64,000 nucleotides of DNA. Source: Takakia lepidozioides. Lineage: Eukaryota; Streptophyta; Takakiopsida; Takakiales; Takakiaceae. Position numbers and translations under genes: made by a program. The stretch lies in NCBI GenBank assembly GCA_030704615.1, contig CM060732.1, positions 61,671,053 through 61,735,052 on the forward strand, in the 5' to 3' direction. Positions 59,497-64,000 of the stretch are shown piece after piece; within the stretch, counting starts at the first letter, position 1; every line of letters starts with the position of its first letter. The notes below the pieces were generated by a model. That model was not told where the DNA came from and did no database searches. It saw only the letters and a list, made by a program, of their open reading frames with translations.

Positions 59497-60500
59497 GTAA
59501 TTAGAAATTACATATACAATACATTGTCCTCATTGTCAGTCCGAATTTTTTGTTATTTTTTATGATACATGTATTTCTCTCTAGTGTAAGGTAAAACAAA
59601 TGGGGCAAATGACATGGTGTTGAAATCAGATTTCATGTTATCTTCCTGTCATTTGATTTATCTATGTAATAGTTTGTACATAGATACTGCATTTCATAGA
59701 TCCCTTTACCTTAATGCAAGTTCGACATGCACTTCAGCACTATCAAATTTCATCATTAGTAAGATCAACCCTTATGAGTATTGTGGCATGTTATGTACAC
59801 ACAGGGTGACTATCTTTATCTCATTAGTGTTTCATTTCATTAGTGTTTCAAGTCTGAATGGGTAGTGTAGTGGTATGAACTAGGCTTGATACCCGATAGG
59901 TTGTGGGTTCTATCTCTGATGGACATTATGTTTTTGTAAAATAAAAATGTTTCAGAAGATAGATATATAGATACTGCAAAACCTATGTAACAAAGCTCCC
60001 TAGCATTGTCAAGCTCCCTAGCATTCCCTTAGCATTGCTCCATTCTGAACTTCAAACTAGACTCCCACCATTGGAAGAGCCCGTACCTTCACCATTTGTA
60101 TCTAACACGGAGCCGGAGCCTCGTCACTTTTTAATTTTTCGACCTTTTTTCTCATGTTGGAAAGCCATAAAAGCAACATGTTCATCTCCCATTCCTACAC
60201 TCACCCATGTGGAATAATAATACAATGAATATGGAATATTCTATATAGAATATTCTTATTCCATCCTTTGATATTTTGACTATGGACCCTAAGATTAGAT
60301 GAATCACAATTTTATTTTATTTTTTGGGTACCCTTATTTAAGTGTTGTGCATATAAAATTGTTCCTATGCATATCTAAAATTTGTATGCACGCATACATT
60401 CCTCCATATGCATGCATTTGTGTGCGCATATAGTATAGGCTACCTCCTGGCGGGTAACCGCCCAACTCTGGTTGAAACCCATTGTTGGGCGAATTTTAAT
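59497..60500. other. Sequence after the unit B gene
   Basis: AT-rich and without genes. It includes a SINE-like piece at 59855-59950. I could not find a terminal hairpin or a copy of the left flank. Confidence 0.4.
59855..59950 (+). mobile_element. tRNA-like SINE fragment
   Basis: Box A TAGTGTAGTGG fits the consensus and a box B-like GGTTCTATCTC follows at tRNA-like distance, then an A/T-rich tail. The box B fit is partial. Confidence 0.45.
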
Positions 60501-60504
60501 ATAT

Positions 60505-60765
60505 TTTAATCTAATGTAGTCATACGTTTTACTACATGACTAGGAGCCGCGGTCAAACAGTGTTGACCAAGAATATAGGCTTGGTTTTATATAACTAGTA
60601 GTCTTACGCAATACTACACGTCAGACACGTGCCACGTAAGCTTATGACTAAATGACTACACCACTACTACACATTGATGACATGCCATATAAGCTTATGA
60701 CTACATGACTACTGGAGGTTTCATATCTCTGTTTCTATGATTACATCACTACACGTGGCATTTTA
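60505..60765. repeat. Subterminal-type repeats of a probable CACTA element, left cluster
   Basis: Repeats of GTAGTCAT, ATGACTAC and TACTACATGACTA in both orientations, with several CACTAC strings (for example about 60748). The same motifs recur at 62780-63000 just before the TNP2 gene. The exact element end is not determined. Confidence 0.5.
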
Positions 60766-61084
60766 AGGCATATACATGAATGGGTTCATCCATTGGATGA
60801 CCTCATCCATCTATCTTTAACGAATCACTTGTCATATGTGAACATGTGTCCATTTGATATTGGCAAAATATTGGACTTGGAGCTCGAAGCAGTTTGCAGT
60901 TTCACTATGTAGTGGCGTGGGCAAATATCACGAAGTAGTAAGTAGCATACTTCATTGAGTCATGCAGTTTGCAGACTTCGAATTGACTTGTAATCGTCGT
61001 CCCTGTTTGCAGTCTTCAAGTGTACAATTTGATACATTCCCCCCTTCATGACATTGGTATTCGACTATACAACGAGTTCTTTTA

Positions 61085-61365
61085 GTGATGTTGAAGCCAG
61101 ACAAGGTCACAATTGGTTGCGTTTGCAATGAATGTGCGAGCTTGGTAGCCCTGAAATTGGACAGCCTCAAAATGGGAATAGTACGAGAGGTATTTGTTCT
61201 AAACTCTACCTGGGTGGACATGTATTTTGAATGTGGTAGCATCAAGGATGACAAGGGAGTGTTCGATGATATGGCCGAACAAGATGTGGTGTCTTGGAAT
61301 GCAATGATCGCAGGATATGCCCAGCATGGTTGTCATAGGAGGGAGGCCCTACAAGTAATTATAGG
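61085..61365 (+). pseudogene. PPR gene fragment
   Basis: The frame from 61085 reads MLKPDKVTIGCVCNECASLV, WVDMYFECGSIKDDKGVFDD and MAEQDVVSWNAMIAGYAQHG, about two and a half PPR motifs of the PLS type. Sequence on both sides is unrelated. It lies between two clusters of CACTA-type subterminal repeats, so it may be captured by that element. A minus-strand copy of similar repeats fills 1-1563. Confidence 0.7.
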
Positions 61366-62775
61366 CATTCACTATGTCATTTTCCCAAAAAATCACCAAC
61401 TACCGAGGGCGGCGGTACCTCCATTCTCTTCTCCTCTCTCCCCGTTTGTCAAGGGTTTTTTCCATGTAAGAGTCTGTTCATACCAGTGCATGGTTCTCCC
61501 GTTCTAATTCCACAGTGAGAATAGAGGCATCTTATGTCAAGAGAGGTAGGGGCAAATTTACTTTGGCAATGATGATGGCCTAGATGAAAAATATGGATTG
61601 TTGCTGGTGCCAGCTCTAGAGGTCTGTCAGTTGTGGACAAGCAGGATTGATATGCGATTGATATGCCTCCAGTAGCATGCCATATTCTCTGTTTCACTGT
61701 AGGCAGCAACCCAAGGCCCATCTGATGCCAAGCTGCCCCATTTAATCCAGCCCTGAACCACATAGTTCTCTTTCAATCTCTTCCTTCTCTTCATTTTTGA
61801 AAGGTCTTTTCTAAACCGTGAGAAGTTGCTGGATTGGAGGGTTGTGTATCATACCCCCCAATTCAACACTCATATTTGATGTTGAGTTTGTGGGCAAAGC
61901 TTAAGAGCCTTGTTTCTCAACGACTACCAGCGAGACATATATCACTGGTAAACATGTCTCTGGGAATTTGCTTTATACTTGCTTTTTCACAGGGGGGGGG
62001 GATTCCAGGGAGGCAGTGAAGTTGGCAAAGCTCTAATGGGATGAGGGATGTGAAAGTTGGTGTTGGTTTATTTTTCCACTAATGTGTGACACAGAAGTCG
62101 TATACTGGGCACTTCCTTACTAGCTCAGTGGGCTGAAAACTGATTGCACGACTGTTTGAACTCACCTCTCTAATGCTTTGCTTTTCCTGATATGCCAAAG
62201 GCTTGCCATGACAGCTTGGTCAAGACGAAATAAATCTGCCTGCTTGTGGATATTGGATTGCAAGATTGCCACCACAAGTAAGCGATGTGTACGATATGGT
62301 ATAATTGCAGGTCTTCCACCACAACCAAGTGGTGTAAGTATTTTACTCGTGAAATAGCTTTGAACCACCAAAAACCTCCCATGTTGGTCACAGTTGACTG
62401 GAATTCTTTAATTTCGTTTTGTGGTTAGAGCAGGGTGAAGGCAGACTTGGGGTAGTGTTGCTCATGAAGGACATATCTATACATTGGTGGTGTGGAACCA
62501 ACAACGCCGCCTCTCGATCACACCTCATCTACCGTGCAAATGGGAAGAGATCACACTGTTAGCCATGCATGCATTGTCAAAGGATTGGGTCACTGAATTG
62601 TTCGATCCTTACCTTTCAAAGTCCTGCTTCAACTTCGCCGTGGCATCCTTCACGATGGCAATGTTAGCCTCACGTAGCTTCTCGTACTCAGTGAGAGGAG
62701 CAATGACAACCTTGGACTTCACCATGAATGATCATGCAGCTCACTAGCACACACCGCAAGAGTGTGGTAGTAGTA
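61366..62775. other. Sequence without recognised genes
   Basis: Only short frames without motifs. Possibly the interior of the CACTA element or captured DNA. Confidence 0.35.
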
Positions 62776-62779
62776 GCCA

Positions 62780-63005
62780 TGACTTCACCACTCCACATGA
62801 TTGGTGAGTTGTAGTCATGTAGTTGTGTCTATGACTGCCTTTTATACACATGTCGATATGTCGTTGGCTAGTTGTAGTCGTGTAGTCATAAACACATATA
62901 GGAACATGACTACGTCACTAGAACTATCTGCCATGTGTCACAATGTCGTTGCTCAAATCGAAGTGATGTAGTGATAGCCGTGACTACATTTGTCCACATG
63001 TCATA
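62780..63005. repeat. Subterminal-type repeats before the TNP2 gene
   Basis: TTGTAGTCATGTAGTTG, TAGTCGTGTAGTCAT, CATGACTACGTCACTAG and GATGTAGTGATAGCCGTG form a cluster of direct and inverted copies, as in CACTA subterminal regions where the element's own protein binds. Confidence 0.55.
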
Positions 63006-63022
63006 ATCTACATATACTGTGA

Positions 63023-64000
63023 ATGAACCGTGGGAAACACGAGATGCAGGGACATGCTGATTCTGATGACGAGGAGGATCGGGCTGAGTTTGGGCAGGGG
63101 CCTAATGAAAGGGAGAACAATACGGATCATGAAGGTGGTGTGGAGGCAGAAATTCAACGAGCATTGCAGGAAGCTTTTGAGTTTGCGGATGCAAACAGGG
63201 AGGATCCGATTAATGGTGGAACTCGGGCCGAAGACAGCCCCAACGAGGAAGAATCCATGGACAATGCAGAGAATGGCCCAAACCTGAGTCACGGAGTTGA
63301 CCCCAACTACGATACGCTATTTCGACAATCTCAATGTAAACTCTACGAAGGGAGCTCGATCAGACGATTTGAAGCTACTTTGCACTTGCTCAACTTGTGC
63401 ACCACCCACAAGTGCACCAATGGCTTTGTGGATGAGCTTCTTGGATTGTTGTGCAAAAGTTTTTTGCCGAAACAGAATTCTATGCCGAAAACTAATTATG
63501 AAGCTAGAACTATGATTGCAAAGATGGGATTGTAGTACACCCAGATCCATGCCTGCGAGAAAGGCTGTGTACTCTTCCGTGGGGAGAATGAAAAAACAGA
63601 ATTTTGCCCGGAGTGCAAGACGTCGCGTTACATTCCTGGTCGTGGGACTGTACCCAGAAAAATACTACGACATTTCCTTGTCATCCCAAGGTTGAAACGC
63701 ATGTATCGATGCAAATCAATCGCGCACCTTATGACATGGCACTTCAGACATAAGAGTCAGGATGGATTGGTTCGACATCCAGCTGGTAGCAAAGCCTGGG
63801 CCCACGTTGACTCCACATTTGCGGATTTTGCTTCAGAACCACGAAATGTACGATTTGGATTAGCCTTAGATGGAGTAAATCCATACAGTGCTCAATCCAC
63901 GAGTTGGAGCACATGGCCCATCCTGTTGGTCAACTATAATTTGCCTCCATGGTTGATGACAAAGAAGTTTTTCGTCATGTTAGCACTCATTATCCCTGGA
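63023..64000 (+). pseudogene. CACTA (En/Spm) TNP2-type transposase, partial at the window edge
   Basis: The frame starts at ATG 63023, is acidic to residue 90, then carries RFEATLHLLNLCTTHKC and the TNP2 run after an in-frame TAG at 63533-63535 (after MIAKMGL). It continues YTQIHACEKGCVLFRG, EFCPEC (zinc-binding pairs), LMTWHFRHK, DGVNPYSAQSTSWSTWPILL and YNLPPWL to the end of the window. These are hallmarks of the Tnp2 family that mobilises CACTA elements. One nonsense change separates the first 170 codons from the rest; otherwise the frame is intact for over 320 codons. The DDE core is only partly included. Confidence 0.85.

Noticed and set aside
59497-61000. Right end of unit B
   Set aside because: No hairpin, TGACGTGG cluster, or continuation of the copia sequence interrupted at the left end could be found.

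Overview
The window looks like nuclear DNA of a land plant, most likely a homosporous fern or another seedless vascular plant. Reasons: PLS-type pentatricopeptide (PPR) repeats, GT-AG introns, a plastid-type J-protein gene, and a very high load of plant transposons (Ty3/gypsy, Ty1/copia, MULE-like, CACTA, SINE, MITE and foldback elements). Only one ordinary host gene is convincing, the J-domain gene at 39.4-40.0 kb. Assignment to ferns is inference from the style of the PPR repeats.

The most interesting content is a pair of related two-gene mobile units. Each has a minus-strand Mutator-like (MULE) transposase ending in a SWIM zinc finger, head-to-head across about 1 kb with a plus-strand multi-exon gene. 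The second gene encodes a protein with a ParB-like DGNHRL domain and a C-terminal domain laid out like a permuted (motif IV before motif I) DNA N4/N6 methyltransferase. Unit A (1748-25802) is decayed but has an 11-bp target-site duplication and terminal hairpins, and a paralogous empty site lies at 26.13-26.23 kb. Unit B (about 47310 to at least 59496) is better preserved: its ParB-methyltransferase gene can be modelled as 10 exons (1104 codons plus stop) with every junction in frame. Intron 1 of both genes carries an array of palindromes, but of a different sequence in each unit. This recalls the VANC/VANDAL anti-silencing system of Arabidopsis MULEs, where a TE-encoded DNA-binding protein recognises family-specific repeated motifs in its own element. 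That functional parallel is inference.

Layout: 0-1.66 kb, PPR pseudogene (minus). 1.75-25.8 kb, unit A: transposase relic (2.3-5.8), divergent promoter, exon 1 of the ParB-methyltransferase relic (6.8) interrupted by a 13-kb Ty3/gypsy element (6.85-19.9) with a long coiled-coil third ORF, then remaining exons (19.9-25.1). 25.8-29.4 kb, tandem repeats and a rotted copia element. 29.5-34.4 kb, repeats, a SINE, a piggyBac-like TTAA element and a MITE. 34.6-38.8 kb, three abutting foldback elements with palindromic arms, one carrying a gypsy pol fragment. 39.4-40.0 kb, J-protein gene. 40-47 kb, intergenic sequence, MITE, SINE, copia 3' end. 47.3-59.5 kb, unit B. 60.5-64 kb, start of a CACTA element with captured PPR sequence and a TNP2 transposase running off the window.

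Exon models, domain calls and alignments were read by eye. No database search was possible.
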